A stretch of 64,000 nucleotides of DNA from Humisphaera borealis (GCF_015169395.1 NZ_CP063458.1:868001-932000), one strand, 5' to 3'; positions 8,934 through 18,377 are shown, counted from the stretch's first letter. Translations and numbers: made by a program. Notes: a model not told the origin generated them from the letters alone.

Positions 8934-9121
8934 GATGGAAACTCCTTGTAGGATCCGGAAACAGACTGAACCGACACCGCCTACAAAAGTCGTGCCTTTT
9001 TAGAGTTGTCTGTAAACGGTTTTCAGAATTGGACTTACATCCTCGGCAGTCGGCCGGTCGTCTGCCGAATTGGCAGTGATGCGTCTTCTGCCTCACGTGA
9101 TCGGCCACCACGCGAAAGGCT

Positions 9122-9145
9122 GGAGGGTCCGCCTTGGCGGACGCG
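9122..9145 (+). repeat. REP-like unit, GTCCGCCTTGGCGGAC family
   Basis: GGAG followed by GGTCCGCCTTGGCGGACGCG. The 7-bp stem GTCCGCC/GGCGGAC encloses TT. The same 20-base core recurs at 25887-25906, inverted at 25926-25945, and at 48139-48158. A tetranucleotide (GGAG here, GTAG elsewhere) ahead of a hairpin is the layout of REPs mobilised by RAYT enzymes. Confidence 0.75.
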
Positions 9146-9193
9146 ATCCCTTGCGGGCGGCGTCGACCAGATGTGATCGGCCACCATGAGAAC

Positions 9194-9226
9194 AAGGCAG
9201 GCCGGCGATCAGCGCCGGCCTGCCTT
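9194..9226. terminator. Strong hairpin at the 3' end of the PEP-CTERM gene
   Basis: A perfect 14-bp stem (AAGGCAGGCCGGCG, 9194-9207; complement 9213-9226) with a 5-base loop. The minus-strand gene ends 38 bases before it. On the plus strand it is followed by GGGTTTTT, so the T-tract favours plus-strand termination, but the stem could serve either strand. Confidence 0.65.
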
Positions 9227-9263
9227 GGGTTTTTCGATCTGCTGTCGCTGTTTGCGTAAGCGT

Positions 9264-10145
9264 CTAGACGCCGCGGGCGACGCGACGTCGAGCCAGCAAG
9301 CCGGCGGCGGCGAACAATGCCAGCCCGGCGACGGTGGGTTCCGGCACGGCCGTTGCCGCGAGGGAGGTGACCGAGCCGGCTCCAGCGCCGATGGTGCCCT
9401 TGGACGTCAGTCCGCCGGTGGCGAGATTGACGGAATAGAACGCGTTCCCGTCGGAGAGATAACTCACGCCGTTCTGAGCAATGTCGAACCCGACATTGCT
9501 GCCGACGGCGAAGTTCAGCGGTCCGACCGCGGCGATGGTATTGAAGGCGGGGCCGACCGAATGAATGATCAACTGGTCGGCGTTGGTATCGATGCTGTAA
9601 AGGGTGGTGTTGGCCGCCGGGACGCCGTCGAAGTTGTTCGTGTAAGCGCTGCCGACAAGTACCGCGCCGGCAACGCCGGTGAAATTGCCGTCGGCGGTGA
9701 CGTCGCCGGGCGAACCGGTCTGAGGCGCGGTGATCGCCGTCGCGTCAGGGACCATGCGGAAGTTCTGGGTCGCGCCGGTGCCGAAGATGCGCATGCGGTC
9801 GGCGGCGGGGTTGAAGTCCATCCGATTGATGACGATGCCGTTGAAAGCCGTCGAAGGATTCGGCGATGCCGCGAGCACCGCCGCACCCGTTGCCGGGTTG
9901 ATCGTGTAAACCACGCCGGCGGCGGTGATGCCGTAGAGCTTGCCGTTGGCCGGCGAGAAGTCGATATCGACAAAGCCACTTTGCGAGAGGTTCACCGGTG
10001 CCGACACCGTACCCGGGCTTTCGGAGTCGAAGGACGCAATCTGGTTTGCGGAGTTAAGTGCGTAAATCTGCGCCGCCGACGCCGATCCTGCCGTCGTCAG
10101 CATCGCCAGTACCGCAACCCCTGCCGTCGAATGAATCCGGTGCAT
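9264..10145 (-). CDS. DUF4394 protein with PEP-CTERM sorting signal
   Basis: This 293-residue secreted protein has a signal peptide (VLAMLTTAGSASAAQ, cleavage near 25). The body is a beta-propeller-like domain with the DUF4394 pattern: IYALNSANQIASFD, VDIDFSPANGKLYGI, FNGIVINRMDFNPAADRMRI and a late GFDI..NGVSYLS segment. It ends in VPEPTVAGLALFAAAG followed by RRR, a complete PEP-CTERM signal (VPEP, hydrophobic helix, basic end) recognised by exosortase in EPS-producing bacteria. It is therefore probably exported and anchored or released at the cell surface. No exosortase gene is present in the window. It ends at a strong hairpin. Confidence 0.88.
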   Translation of the reverse strand: MHRIHSTAGVAVLAMLTTAGSASAAQIYALNSANQIASFDSESPGTVSAPVNLSQSGFVDIDFSPANGKLYGITAAGVVYTINPATGAAVLAASPNPSTAFNGIVINRMDFNPAADRMRIFGTGATQNFRMVPDATAITAPQTGSPGDVTADGNFTGVAGAVLVGSAYTNNFDGVPAANTTLYSIDTNADQLIIHSVGPAFNTIAAVGPLNFAVGSNVGFDIAQNGVSYLSDGNAFYSVNLATGGLTSKGTIGAGAGSVTSLAATAVPEPTVAGLALFAAAGLLARRRVARGV

Positions 10146-10208
10146 GAACCTCTCCTGATACGGACGTTCCCCTGACCTCGGTCCAGAATCGGATCGAGTC
10201 AGTACGCC

Positions 10209-11027
10209 TTACGGAGCGGGATGCGGATCGGATTTCCCAAGTTCGGAATTCTCGAATCCGAGCGTTTTCTTCATCTTCGCGACTTCAATGTCCGCCAGGC
10301 GGGTAGGCTCAGGGATGCGATACCGCGTGCAGCATGCCAACAGCACCTGACGGACCGATGCCAGGTCGACGCGGTGCCCGATGCTGGCGTAGATGGGCTT
10401 GGTTGCCGACCGCGTTCGCAGCACCAGCCCAATCTGTTCGCCGGCGTGCGTGAGCGGTGACGATGAGCCCGCTTCTATTCCAGGTTCTTCGTGTGTGCCA
10501 ATCAGGCGGCTTTTGGCGCAGCCGATCGCGGGAACATCGAGCGAGACGCCGACGTGGGTCGCGAGCCCGCAGCGCCTGGGGTGGGCATAGCCCTGGCCGT
10601 CGAAGCACACCACACCGAAAGGGTGTGAAAGCCGCTGAATCGCCTCGGTGACGGCCGGCGCTTCTCGGAAGCTCAGAAATGTCGGGACGTAAGGGAACTC
10701 AAGCGGGCGAACGGACTGAGCCAGATCCACAACCTTCCGCTCTCGTCGGTCCCACACCAGCGCACAGGCGATCACACGTCCGCCGACTTCGTCGAAGCAC
10801 GCATCTGCGCCGGCGACAAAGCGGGGAATCTCCGTCAGCGATTCGATCACCAGCCGTGCCCGCAATTCGGCCTGGCAAGCCTTCCACTGTTCGATCAGCC
10901 CCGGCGGCACCTTTCGCGGCTTTGAAGATGGTCCGGCTTCCAAATGATCCCTCGTCCTGCGCCGCGTGTAGCCGGCGAGCCCGCTCGCCGGTCCGGTGAA
11001 TGCATAAAGTCCAAGTCTGACAAGCAC
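10209..11027 (-). CDS. nfi: Endonuclease V (deoxyinosine 3'-endonuclease)
   Basis: The protein matches endonuclease V: VAGADACFDE (Asp75 in the numbering from ATG 11027), YVPTFLSFREAP (Glu122), and VVCFDGQGYAHPRRCGLA (Asp143), the catalytic acids, followed by ATHVGVSLDVPAIGCAKS. The enzyme nicks DNA one base 3' of deoxyinosine and starts repair of deaminated adenine. From ATG 11027 it has 272 residues, longer than the usual 220-230. The first 28 residues look unlike the family, and a TTG at 10943 with GAGGG upstream gives 244 residues and is a good alternative start. An unusual loop rich in SS/E (EEPGIEAGSSSPLTHAG) lies in the second half. Confidence 0.9.
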   Translation of the reverse strand: MLVRLGLYAFTGPASGLAGYTRRRTRDHLEAGPSSKPRKVPPGLIEQWKACQAELRARLVIESLTEIPRFVAGADACFDEVGGRVIACALVWDRRERKVVDLAQSVRPLEFPYVPTFLSFREAPAVTEAIQRLSHPFGVVCFDGQGYAHPRRCGLATHVGVSLDVPAIGCAKSRLIGTHEEPGIEAGSSSPLTHAGEQIGLVLRTRSATKPIYASIGHRVDLASVRQVLLACCTRYRIPEPTRLADIEVAKMKKTLGFENSELGKSDPHPAP

Positions 11028-11120
11028 TTTCGTGCGTCCGTCCGCACGCGATCATTGGCCGCACCGGGTCGGAATGTCCAGCGCGAATCGTCACTCGATA
11101 TCGCCGGCACAATCTCGATA

Positions 11121-11942
11121 ATGGCAGGACCAACTATGGACGCGCCCTATTCTCCCGTTGCAATCGCTCCCCTGACGCCGACGTTCGACCAGCCGCCGCC
11201 GGACGAATCCCGGCTGCAATGGAAGCTCGCCGGCGGCTGGCCCATGGTCATTGTCGCAACGCTGCTGTTCCTGGTCGCCGTCGGGCTGACGATCGGGGTC
11301 GCTTACATGCTCCACCGCGACCACCGATACAGCGCACAGGGGAAGACGGCGTTGGGCACCATCCTCAGCAAGCGCAGCAATACCACGACCAACAGCAAGG
11401 GCCGAAAAACCACCAGCTATTACGTGACCTACGCTTTTCAGGATCACCAGAATCTGCGCCGCCAGACCGAAGAAAAAGTTCCTTCCGATCTGTATTACGA
11501 CACGACGCACGGCGAGCGTTGCCCCATCGAATACCTGCCGGACGACTCGACGCAGAACCGACTCAAACGCGACCGAAGCAACGCCGACAAATGGATCATG
11601 GGGTCGATCGCGGCGGTGCTGCTGGTCGTCAGCTATCTCATGTACTTCGGCAACCGCAAAGCCGCGCGACGAAGGACTGCCGTCGTCTTCCGAGGCCAGG
11701 CGCGACCGGGCCAGATCGTTCTGTCCGAACCTCAGGGCAAGGGGAAGAACCGGCGGTACGTCATCGGCTATCGCTACATCGACCTTGCCGGTGCCGAACA
11801 GGTGAGCAAGAACCTCACCGTTGCGGCGAAAGTCATGAACCAGTTCCCACGCGGTACGGTGATCACGGTTCTGATCGACCCCAATGACCCCGCCCGCCCC
11901 GAGCCCGACCTCTACGGGGTTCGGCCATTGCCGCAGATGTGA
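11121..11942 (+). CDS. DUF3592-like membrane protein
   Basis: This 273-residue protein has two transmembrane segments (about 41-62 and 155-175). The first extracytoplasmic part (HRYSAQGKTALGTILSKRS, then YYVTYAFQD) and the second repeat (RPGQIVLSEPQGKGKNRRYVIGYRY) each have the DUF3592 pattern of a 'G-x-I' strand followed by 'Y-x-V-x-Y' and a FPRGTVITVLIDPNDP end. The function of DUF3592 is unknown. ATG 11121 was chosen because the open frame further upstream is poorly biased. A second ATG at 11136 is possible. It is divergent from endonuclease V and convergent with the cardiolipin synthase-like gene. Confidence 0.75.
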   Translation: MAGPTMDAPYSPVAIAPLTPTFDQPPPDESRLQWKLAGGWPMVIVATLLFLVAVGLTIGVAYMLHRDHRYSAQGKTALGTILSKRSNTTTNSKGRKTTSYYVTYAFQDHQNLRRQTEEKVPSDLYYDTTHGERCPIEYLPDDSTQNRLKRDRSNADKWIMGSIAAVLLVVSYLMYFGNRKAARRRTAVVFRGQARPGQIVLSEPQGKGKNRRYVIGYRYIDLAGAEQVSKNLTVAAKVMNQFPRGTVITVLIDPNDPARPEPDLYGVRPLPQM

Positions 11943-11965
11943 ACGTCGGCCCAGCGACTCGCACG

Positions 11966-13414
11966 TCACAGCAGGGCATCGGCCATGCGGGCGATGTTCT
12001 GTATCAACCGCCGCCACGCCGGACGCCGGGCCCACTCGTCCGCGGCGAGTATCACGCTGCCGGCGAAATAGCGCTCCTGGATCACCCGCAGGCGACGGGT
12101 GACATCAATGTCATAGAAGATCGCCACCACCTCGGCATTCAGCTTGAACGATCGGATGTCCATGTTGCTCGTCCCGATGACGCAAATCCGGTCGTCGATC
12201 GACAGGTGCTTGGCGTGAAGGAAGCGTGGCCGATACCGATACACTTTTATCTTCGCGGCGAGTAGTTCGTCATAGAACGATTGCTGTGCGAACTCGGTGA
12301 TCAGCTGGTTCGACTTTTCCGAAACGACCAGTCGCACGTCCACCCCGCGCAGCACGGCCGACTGCATCGCCTGAAGCAATGGTTCGTCGGGGATGAAGTA
12401 CGGCGTGGCGATAACGACCCGCTCCTTGGCACCGTGCAGTAGGGCGACGATCAGTTCCTGCCCGTTCTCGTGCTGGTAACCAGGCCCGCTGGGAAGCAAC
12501 TGCGCGGTGACGCCAGTCGGTTTGCCCTCGGCGGGGGCTTGTAGCATCGGCGGGGGGAGCAAGTCCGGCGTGAGGATCGAATCGGCGGTTTCGGCAAAGC
12601 GATCGGCCAGAAACACCGCCTGCAACTGCATCACCAGCGGGCCCGTAATACGCATCATCAGTTCTTCGTTCGGCCGACCGGGAACGAACTCGGGATCGAC
12701 GATGTTCTGCGACCCGGTGTACCCGATCTGGCCGTCGATGACGGCAATCTTGCGGTGGTTGCGAAGGTCGAACCGCGCCGCGTTCTGGCGAAAAAAGCCG
12801 GTGGGCAACAGCGTGATGACTTCGACCCCACTCGAGCGAACCTCGGCCGCCATTCGCTTGAGGAATCCCTTGGACCCCACACCGTCAACCAGCAGGCGGG
12901 CGTTGACGCCGCGTTTGGCGGCGCGGATCAGGGCGTCGCAAACGCGTCGGCCGGTGCAATCGGGCGCGACAATGTAGAACAGCAGATGGGCGTGGTGAAC
13001 GGCGGCGTCGATGTCGGCGATCAGGCGGTCGATCGCGCCTTCGTAGTCGTCCAGGAGCTCGACTTCATTGCCGGAGAAGGGTTCGAAGTCGCCGAGGTGG
13101 GCCGCCAGGCTCGATGCCTGGGCGAGATTGGCCGGCAGTTCGGGCGTGGCGACGTGGTGACGGCCGATACGCTTCTGAATCTCGATGATCTGCCGACTGG
13201 CCAACTCCCGGGCACGCCGACGCTTCTCGGGTAGATACGGCCGGCCGATAAGCATGTAAACGATCAGGCCCGGCCATGGGAGCAGAAAGATGATCAGCAG
13301 CCAGGTCCGCGCGGCCGCGGGCGTTCGCTTCTGCGGAACGTGGAGTAGCATGATCAGCCGAATGGTCCATTCGCTGATCAGGTAAAGTGTCGCAAGGTGG
13401 GTCAGAATGAGCAC
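11966..13414 (-). CDS. cls: Cardiolipin synthase-like phospholipase D enzyme
   Basis: This 482-residue protein starts with two transmembrane segments (about 3-25 and 37-57; the PLDc_N region with RTWLLIIFLLPWPGLIVYML), as in bacterial Cls. It carries two HKD motifs: HRKIAVIDGQIGYTGSQN (His220, Lys222, Asp227) and HAKHLSIDDRICVIGTSN (around residue 400), each with the downstream G-S/T-x-N. The family joins phosphatidylglycerol molecules into cardiolipin at the inner membrane. The length fits the 480-510 usual for ClsA. It ends 23 bases from the convergent DUF3592 gene and is divergent from the DUF4139 gene. Confidence 0.92.
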   Translation of the reverse strand: MLILTHLATLYLISEWTIRLIMLLHVPQKRTPAAARTWLLIIFLLPWPGLIVYMLIGRPYLPEKRRRARELASRQIIEIQKRIGRHHVATPELPANLAQASSLAAHLGDFEPFSGNEVELLDDYEGAIDRLIADIDAAVHHAHLLFYIVAPDCTGRRVCDALIRAAKRGVNARLLVDGVGSKGFLKRMAAEVRSSGVEVITLLPTGFFRQNAARFDLRNHRKIAVIDGQIGYTGSQNIVDPEFVPGRPNEELMMRITGPLVMQLQAVFLADRFAETADSILTPDLLPPPMLQAPAEGKPTGVTAQLLPSGPGYQHENGQELIVALLHGAKERVVIATPYFIPDEPLLQAMQSAVLRGVDVRLVVSEKSNQLITEFAQQSFYDELLAAKIKVYRYRPRFLHAKHLSIDDRICVIGTSNMDIRSFKLNAEVVAIFYDIDVTRRLRVIQERYFAGSVILAADEWARRPAWRRLIQNIARMADALL

Positions 13415-13555
13415 CTGCGGATGATATCGCTGAAGCGATCGGAGGGTAGTCGGTGCGATTGCCGGGAAACTTTCGCCATCGGCCGACGTCTAACGGGCAG
13501 ACGCGGAGCTTGCCCTCAGATAGAAGAACGTCCAGTCAGTCCAGGAGAAACGAAC

Positions 13556-15796
13556 ATGCGTAAGGTTTTGGTCGCCGGAATTCTTGCGGCAGCGGTGGTG
13601 GGTGTCGGCTTCGTGGGGAGCGCGACCCTGTTCGCCCAAGCCAAGCCCGATACGACCAGGCCCGACGCGGCCAAGGCCGACGCACCTCAGGCCCAGGTGC
13701 CTGTGCGACAGGTCGTGCTTTACTCCTCGGGCGTCGGCTACTTCGAACACTTCGGCATGGTCAAAGGCAACGGGACGACCGAGCTGCGGTTCAAGACCCA
13801 GCAGATCAACGACATTCTCAAATCGCTGGTTCTGCAGGACATGGACAAGGGCAAGGTCGGGGTCATCACCTACCCCTCGCAGGACCCGATCTCCAAGACC
13901 CTCCGCAGCTTCCAGATCGACATCGCCAACAATCCCGGCGTGTTCGAACTGCTCGGCCAACTCCGCGGGGCACCGGTCAAAATCACGCTCGGCGGCGAAA
14001 CCGTCACCGGCACCGTGCTGGGTGTGGAAAAGAAACCCCGCGCCGTCGGTGCCGACAAAGACGGCAAAGGCGGCCAGGTGATTAACTCGCCTTTCGTCAA
14101 TCTCATCACCGACGCCGGCATCCGGAGCATTCCGCTGGACGATGTCCGGGCGTTCGAACTTCAGGACGCGAAGCTGAAGGACGAGCTCACCCGCGCGCTT
14201 GCGGCGCTGGCATCGGCCCGCGATCAGGACAAGAAGCCGGTGAACATCAGCTTCACCGGCGACGGTGAACGTCGGCTGCGCATCGGCTACGTCGTCGAGA
14301 CGCCGGTCTGGAAGACGAGCTACCGCCTGCTGCTGTCCGACAAGCCGGCCGACGGGCCCAAGGTTCCCGCGCCCAAGGCGGGCGATCCTAAAGCCGGGGA
14401 AGGCGATGCCTTGCAGGGCTGGGCGATTGTCGAGAACCAGACAGACAATGACTGGAACGACGTCCAACTGAGCCTCGTCAGCGGTCGGCCGATTAGTTTC
14501 ATCATGGACCTGTATCAGCCCCTGTATATTCCGCGGCCGATCGTGCAGCCGGAGCTGTATGCGAGCCTTCGCCCGCAAACCTACGACGGTGGAATTACAA
14601 TTCGTAAGGAGTTCGACCGCTTCGCCGACGGAAAGCAGGACGAACAGCGCGCCAACCGGGCCCGCGAGCGAGAGTCGCTGCAAGAACTTCAACAGCAGTC
14701 CGGCCGCAATGCCGCCCCAGCCAAACCCGGCACGGCGGCAGGTGGCCTGGGTGGCGGAGGGGGCGGTGGGATGTTTGCCGGTGCCGCGGAAGCGATCGAC
14801 CCAGGGGCCAGCGTCTCGTCGATTGCGTCGGCGGCGAAAGTCGGCGAGCTGTTCCAGTACACCGTCGGCAACGTCTCCCTTCCGCGCCAGACCAGCGCGA
14901 TGATCCCCGTCGTCACTGACCCTGTCGAAGTCGAAAAGCTCTCGATCTACAACCTCACTGTTCTGCCCAAGAATCCACTCCTGGGCGCACGGCTCAAAAA
15001 CACCACCGGCAAGCACCTGCTCCAGGGACCGATCACCGTCCTCGACGGCGGTTCTTACGCCGGCGACGCCCGCGTGGAAGACCTCCCGCCGGGCCAGGAA
15101 CGGCTGATCAGCTACGGCGTCGATCAGCAGATCATCGTGCAGGCCGAGAACAACGCGAGCCACTCAACACTCACCACAGGTAGGATCGTCAAAGGCGTTC
15201 TGTTCCTGACGTTCAAGGACGTCGAGATGCAGGAGTACGTCGCCGACAACAAAGGCGACAAGGACAAGACACTTCTGATCGAGCACGCCCGTCTCGGCAG
15301 CGAGTGGAAGCTGGTCGAGCCGGCCAAAGCCGACGAAACCACGGACGACCTCTATCGCTTCAAAGGCAAAGTCGCCGCCGGCAAGGCGACCAAGCTCGTC
15401 GTCAAACAGGAACTGACGCGGGCCGAGCAACTCGAAGTCCTGCCGATGGACCCCGGCGACGTCCTGAACTACTCGAACACCGGCGAGATTCCGAAGGACG
15501 TCCGCGACGCCCTGACGAAGGCCGTGACGCTGAAGCAGGCGGTCGTCGAGACGCAGCGCAAGATCGGCGAAAAACAGGCCCAGATCACCCAGATCTCGCA
15601 GGAACAGACTCGGCTTCGCGACAACATGAAGACCGTCGCGCAGAACACCGAGTACTACAACCGCCTGCTCAAGAAGCTCGACGAGCAGGAGAGCCAGATT
15701 GAAGCCCTGCAGAAGGAGATCGGCGTGCTGCAGGTCGAAGCGGCCAAGCAGAACAAGGCCGTCGCCGATTACCTGGCGACGTTGAACGTCGGATGA
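13556..15796 (+). CDS. Secreted DUF4139 domain protein
   Basis: This 746-residue protein has a signal peptide (VLVAGILAAAVVGVGFVG, cleavage near 30). An N-terminal strand pair (VPVRQVVLYSSGVGYFEH) and the central RLRIGYVVETPVWKTSYRLLL and GWAIVENQTDNDWNDVQLSLVSG are the hallmark of DUF4139 proteins, which also occur as mucoidy-inhibitor-like proteins. Between residues about 370 and 430 is a low-complexity linker with QELQQQSGR and a GGLGGGGGGG run. The C-terminal about 100 residues (from about 640) are a predicted coiled coil (KQAVVETQRKIGEKQAQIT). The function is unknown; the location should be periplasmic. The start has AGGAG 9 bases upstream. The next gene starts 64 bases later. Confidence 0.85.
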   Translation: MRKVLVAGILAAAVVGVGFVGSATLFAQAKPDTTRPDAAKADAPQAQVPVRQVVLYSSGVGYFEHFGMVKGNGTTELRFKTQQINDILKSLVLQDMDKGKVGVITYPSQDPISKTLRSFQIDIANNPGVFELLGQLRGAPVKITLGGETVTGTVLGVEKKPRAVGADKDGKGGQVINSPFVNLITDAGIRSIPLDDVRAFELQDAKLKDELTRALAALASARDQDKKPVNISFTGDGERRLRIGYVVETPVWKTSYRLLLSDKPADGPKVPAPKAGDPKAGEGDALQGWAIVENQTDNDWNDVQLSLVSGRPISFIMDLYQPLYIPRPIVQPELYASLRPQTYDGGITIRKEFDRFADGKQDEQRANRARERESLQELQQQSGRNAAPAKPGTAAGGLGGGGGGGMFAGAAEAIDPGASVSSIASAAKVGELFQYTVGNVSLPRQTSAMIPVVTDPVEVEKLSIYNLTVLPKNPLLGARLKNTTGKHLLQGPITVLDGGSYAGDARVEDLPPGQERLISYGVDQQIIVQAENNASHSTLTTGRIVKGVLFLTFKDVEMQEYVADNKGDKDKTLLIEHARLGSEWKLVEPAKADETTDDLYRFKGKVAAGKATKLVVKQELTRAEQLEVLPMDPGDVLNYSNTGEIPKDVRDALTKAVTLKQAVVETQRKIGEKQAQITQISQEQTRLRDNMKTVAQNTEYYNRLLKKLDEQESQIEALQKEIGVLQVEAAKQNKAVADYLATLNVG

Positions 15797-15860
15797 CCGG
15801 CTCGGGGACAAAACGCCTGCAACTCGCAACGACTCGCCCTGCCCGGTACGCTCGACGACG

Positions 15861-17705
15861 ATGCTCAACGCTATCTTTCGACATGCAACAGAGCGAGCCC
15901 ATGAGGCCTTTTTGCTGGCGTTGGCGTCGGTCCTCGGCCTGGCCGTCTGGGTCGACTGCCTGCGAGCGAGCTACGGCCAGCCCGTTCACCTGATTCTGCT
16001 GGGTTTGGCGGCCGGAGTCTGCCTCCTGCCGCCGATGAGAAGCCGCATCCAATCTGCTGCGGAGCGATTGCGTCACCCCCGTGCTTCGACCGCCTGGCTG
16101 ACCGCGCTTGCTGTCGCAGTTTTTTCGGTCTTCTTCCTGTATTTCGGTGCGGTCGTGCAGGAGACGTGGTTCGTCCCACGAGTGGTTGACGAATCGAGCT
16201 ACCTGATTCAGATGCGGATGCTGGCGACGGGGCGTCTGTGGGTCGAAGCGTATCCGCCGGAAATTCGCCCCTTTTTCGACTCCTTCAACATCCTGGTCGC
16301 TCCCGTTTACGGTTCGATGTATTTCCCCGGCACCTCACTTCTCTACGTTCCGGCGATATGGCTGGGCTTGCCATACTGGTTGCTTCCACTGCTCGTGTCC
16401 GGAGCGTGCGTCGGGTTGCTGTACCGACTGACGACCGAACTTGTGGGCGGCATCTACGGCTTTGTGGCGGCGGTGATGTTGCTAGGCCTAACGAAGTTCC
16501 GCTGCCTCTCCGTTATGCTCTTTTCGCAAACCCCGATGCTGCTCTTCGCGCTGCTCATGATGCTTCTATACATGCAGTGGCGAAAGAGGCGTAAATGGAG
16601 ATGGGCTCTGGCGACCGGCGTACTTGCAGGATGGGCCGGGATCACCAGGCCCGCGGATGCCCTTTGCTATGCCATACCCATCGGTGTGGCGATGATGCTC
16701 GATCTGGCCGCGGCAAACGCCTCGTTCGGCACATACGCAAAACAGGCGGTGGCACTCCTGCTCGGGGGATTGCCGTTCCTGGCGTTACAGGGGTTCCAGA
16801 ACCACGGCATGACTGGCCAATGGTGGGAGTTTCCGGAGGCGCGTTACGCCGACGAGACCTATCCCGCTCCCATGCTCGGCTTCCATCGTATAGACCCGGC
16901 CAAGGTACCAAAGCCGCCGTTGCTTCAGAAGCGCGTGCTCAATGAGCAGATGGTCGTTTCACTATACGAAAGACACACGCCATCGAAACTGTTCCAGACC
17001 TGGTGGACGGATCGGCTCGCGGCACTACTGTCCTTTGGCCTGCCACATCCATTTTTCGCAGTCCTGCTGCCAATTGGAGTCGCCGCGACGCTACCCTTTC
17101 GCGCCAACGGCGAGCGACGAGTTCGTATCACGCTCCTTGTGTCGGTTCTGTTCTTCGTGGGGTTCTATGCGTTCTATGTGTTTTTTATCCCACACTACAT
17201 GATCGTTGTCGCGCCCGGCCTGATCCTCCTCTCCATCTTTGGTGTAGAGCGGCTGACCTGCAAGTACACCCCGACCCTTTGCCAGGCTGTTCCTGCCTTT
17301 GCGATGATCGCCTTGTCCTGCGGTTCCTTTCCGTGCATCAACCCCACTGTTCGCGACCCTGAGATTTTCGGTCCCGGATACTTTCACGGGGAATTGCCGG
17401 TTATCGCCGTCGATCTGGCGGAATTGGAATCACAACTGCAAGCCGCCGATCGAAAAGCCTTGGTCTTATTCCGATACACGCCACAATCGAGTGCTCCGGA
17501 TGAAGAGCCTGTCTACAACACATCTGTCATATTTCCGCACGACTCGCGGGTGATCCGCGCTCACGACCTGGGGCCTCAGAACGTGGCGCTTTTCCGTTAT
17601 TTCCTCTCCGTCCGAAACGAGCCGAATCGCGAAGTCTACCTCTACGACCGGGCGACGCTCGGGCTGCAGAAGCTGGGGACCGTCCATCAGCTTGCCGGCC
17701 ATTGA
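15861..17705 (+). CDS. GT-C fold membrane glycosyltransferase (GT39/ArnT-like)
   Basis: This 614-residue protein has about 10-11 hydrophobic helices over the first 470 residues and a soluble C-terminal part. The first large extracytoplasmic loop has VVDESSYLIQMRM (Asp110, Glu111), the acidic pair typical of GT-C glycosyltransferases that use lipid-linked sugars, and SMYFPGTSLLYVPAIWLG resembles the conserved loop before the third helix. GITRPADALCYAIP fits the family's R-P pattern. The acceptor is unknown; glycosylation of a surface protein or lipid is the likely role. Codon use is less GC-biased than in neighbours (many T- or A-ending codons around 16500-17350), which could reflect later acquisition. 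Confidence 0.75.
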   Translation: MLNAIFRHATERAHEAFLLALASVLGLAVWVDCLRASYGQPVHLILLGLAAGVCLLPPMRSRIQSAAERLRHPRASTAWLTALAVAVFSVFFLYFGAVVQETWFVPRVVDESSYLIQMRMLATGRLWVEAYPPEIRPFFDSFNILVAPVYGSMYFPGTSLLYVPAIWLGLPYWLLPLLVSGACVGLLYRLTTELVGGIYGFVAAVMLLGLTKFRCLSVMLFSQTPMLLFALLMMLLYMQWRKRRKWRWALATGVLAGWAGITRPADALCYAIPIGVAMMLDLAAANASFGTYAKQAVALLLGGLPFLALQGFQNHGMTGQWWEFPEARYADETYPAPMLGFHRIDPAKVPKPPLLQKRVLNEQMVVSLYERHTPSKLFQTWWTDRLAALLSFGLPHPFFAVLLPIGVAATLPFRANGERRVRITLLVSVLFFVGFYAFYVFFIPHYMIVVAPGLILLSIFGVERLTCKYTPTLCQAVPAFAMIALSCGSFPCINPTVRDPEIFGPGYFHGELPVIAVDLAELESQLQAADRKALVLFRYTPQSSAPDEEPVYNTSVIFPHDSRVIRAHDLGPQNVALFRYFLSVRNEPNREVYLYDRATLGLQKLGTVHQLAGH

Positions 17706-17777
17706 TGGATGCTGTCGCTTCTCCTGCCGGCGAACGTGTCTATAATCCTCCGCCCACAACCAAAGGTCCGAACGCCC

Positions 17778-18377
17778 ATGACAGACAACCAGACGCGCAT
17801 CGATCAGTTCCGCAAGATGGCCAACGACGATCCCGGCAACGAGCTGGGGCATTTCTCGCTCGGCAAGGCGCTGCTCGAAGCCGGCCAGCACGCCGAGGCG
17901 ATTGCCAGCCTTGAAAGAGTCCTCGCGATCAAGCCCGATTTCAGCAAGGCGTATTCATTGCACGCACAGGCGCTGATCGGCCTGGGCAAAAAAGAAGACG
18001 CGACCGCGCTGCTGACCAAAGGCGTTGTCGTGGCCCACAATCGTGGCGACAAGATGCCGCGCGACGAGATGGTCGCGCTGCTCAAGGAGCTGGGCGCACC
18101 GGTACCCGAGCTCAAGGAATCCGCCGTCCAACAGGCCGTCGGCGAAGGGGAAGTCATCTGTCGCCGCTGCGGCAAGCCCGGCCCCAAGCTCGCCAAGCCG
18201 CCGTTCCGCAACGCCTTCGGCCAGCAGGTGTTCGAAGGCATCTGCGCGCCGTGCTGGGAAGAGGCCAAGAAGATGGGCGTGAAGGTCATCAACGAGCTCC
18301 GCCTTCCGCTCAACGATCCAAACGCGAACAAGCTCTGGGAGCAGCACATCCGCGAGTTCCTGAATCTTCAGGTGTAA
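17778..18377 (+). CDS. TPR protein with C-terminal YggX-like (Fe2+-trafficking) domain
   Basis: This 199-residue cytoplasmic protein has an N-terminal pair of tetratricopeptide repeats (about 20-87; LGHFSLGKALLEAGQHAEAI and AYSLHAQALIGLGKKEDA). A second domain (about 125-199) has CRRCGKPGPKLAKPPF, FGQQVFEGICAPCW, KVINELRLPL and HIREFLNL. The last three parts line up with the Fe(2+)-trafficking protein family YggX (LGKRIYNEIS, W, MLINEKKLNM, FL). Two CxxC pairs (128/131 and 156/159) are present, which canonical YggX lacks and which could bind zinc or iron. ATG 17778 is preferred over an upstream ATG because the coding pattern begins there. The link to iron-sulfur repair is inference. Confidence 0.8.
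   Translation: MTDNQTRIDQFRKMANDDPGNELGHFSLGKALLEAGQHAEAIASLERVLAIKPDFSKAYSLHAQALIGLGKKEDATALLTKGVVVAHNRGDKMPRDEMVALLKELGAPVPELKESAVQQAVGEGEVICRRCGKPGPKLAKPPFRNAFGQQVFEGICAPCWEEAKKMGVKVINELRLPLNDPNANKLWEQHIREFLNLQV

Larger units (their letters stand above)
8934..9263. other. Gap between htpG start and PEP-CTERM gene
   Basis: No gene is seen. It holds the htpG promoter region, a 14-bp direct repeat GTGATCGGCCACCA (9097-9110 and 9173-9186), one REP-like unit between them (9122-9145) and a strong hairpin (9194-9226). Confidence 0.6.

Noticed and set aside
13490-15163. 557-codon minus-strand frame opposite the DUF4139 gene
   Set aside because: Antisense shadow; no motif, and it covers the signal peptide region of a well-supported gene.
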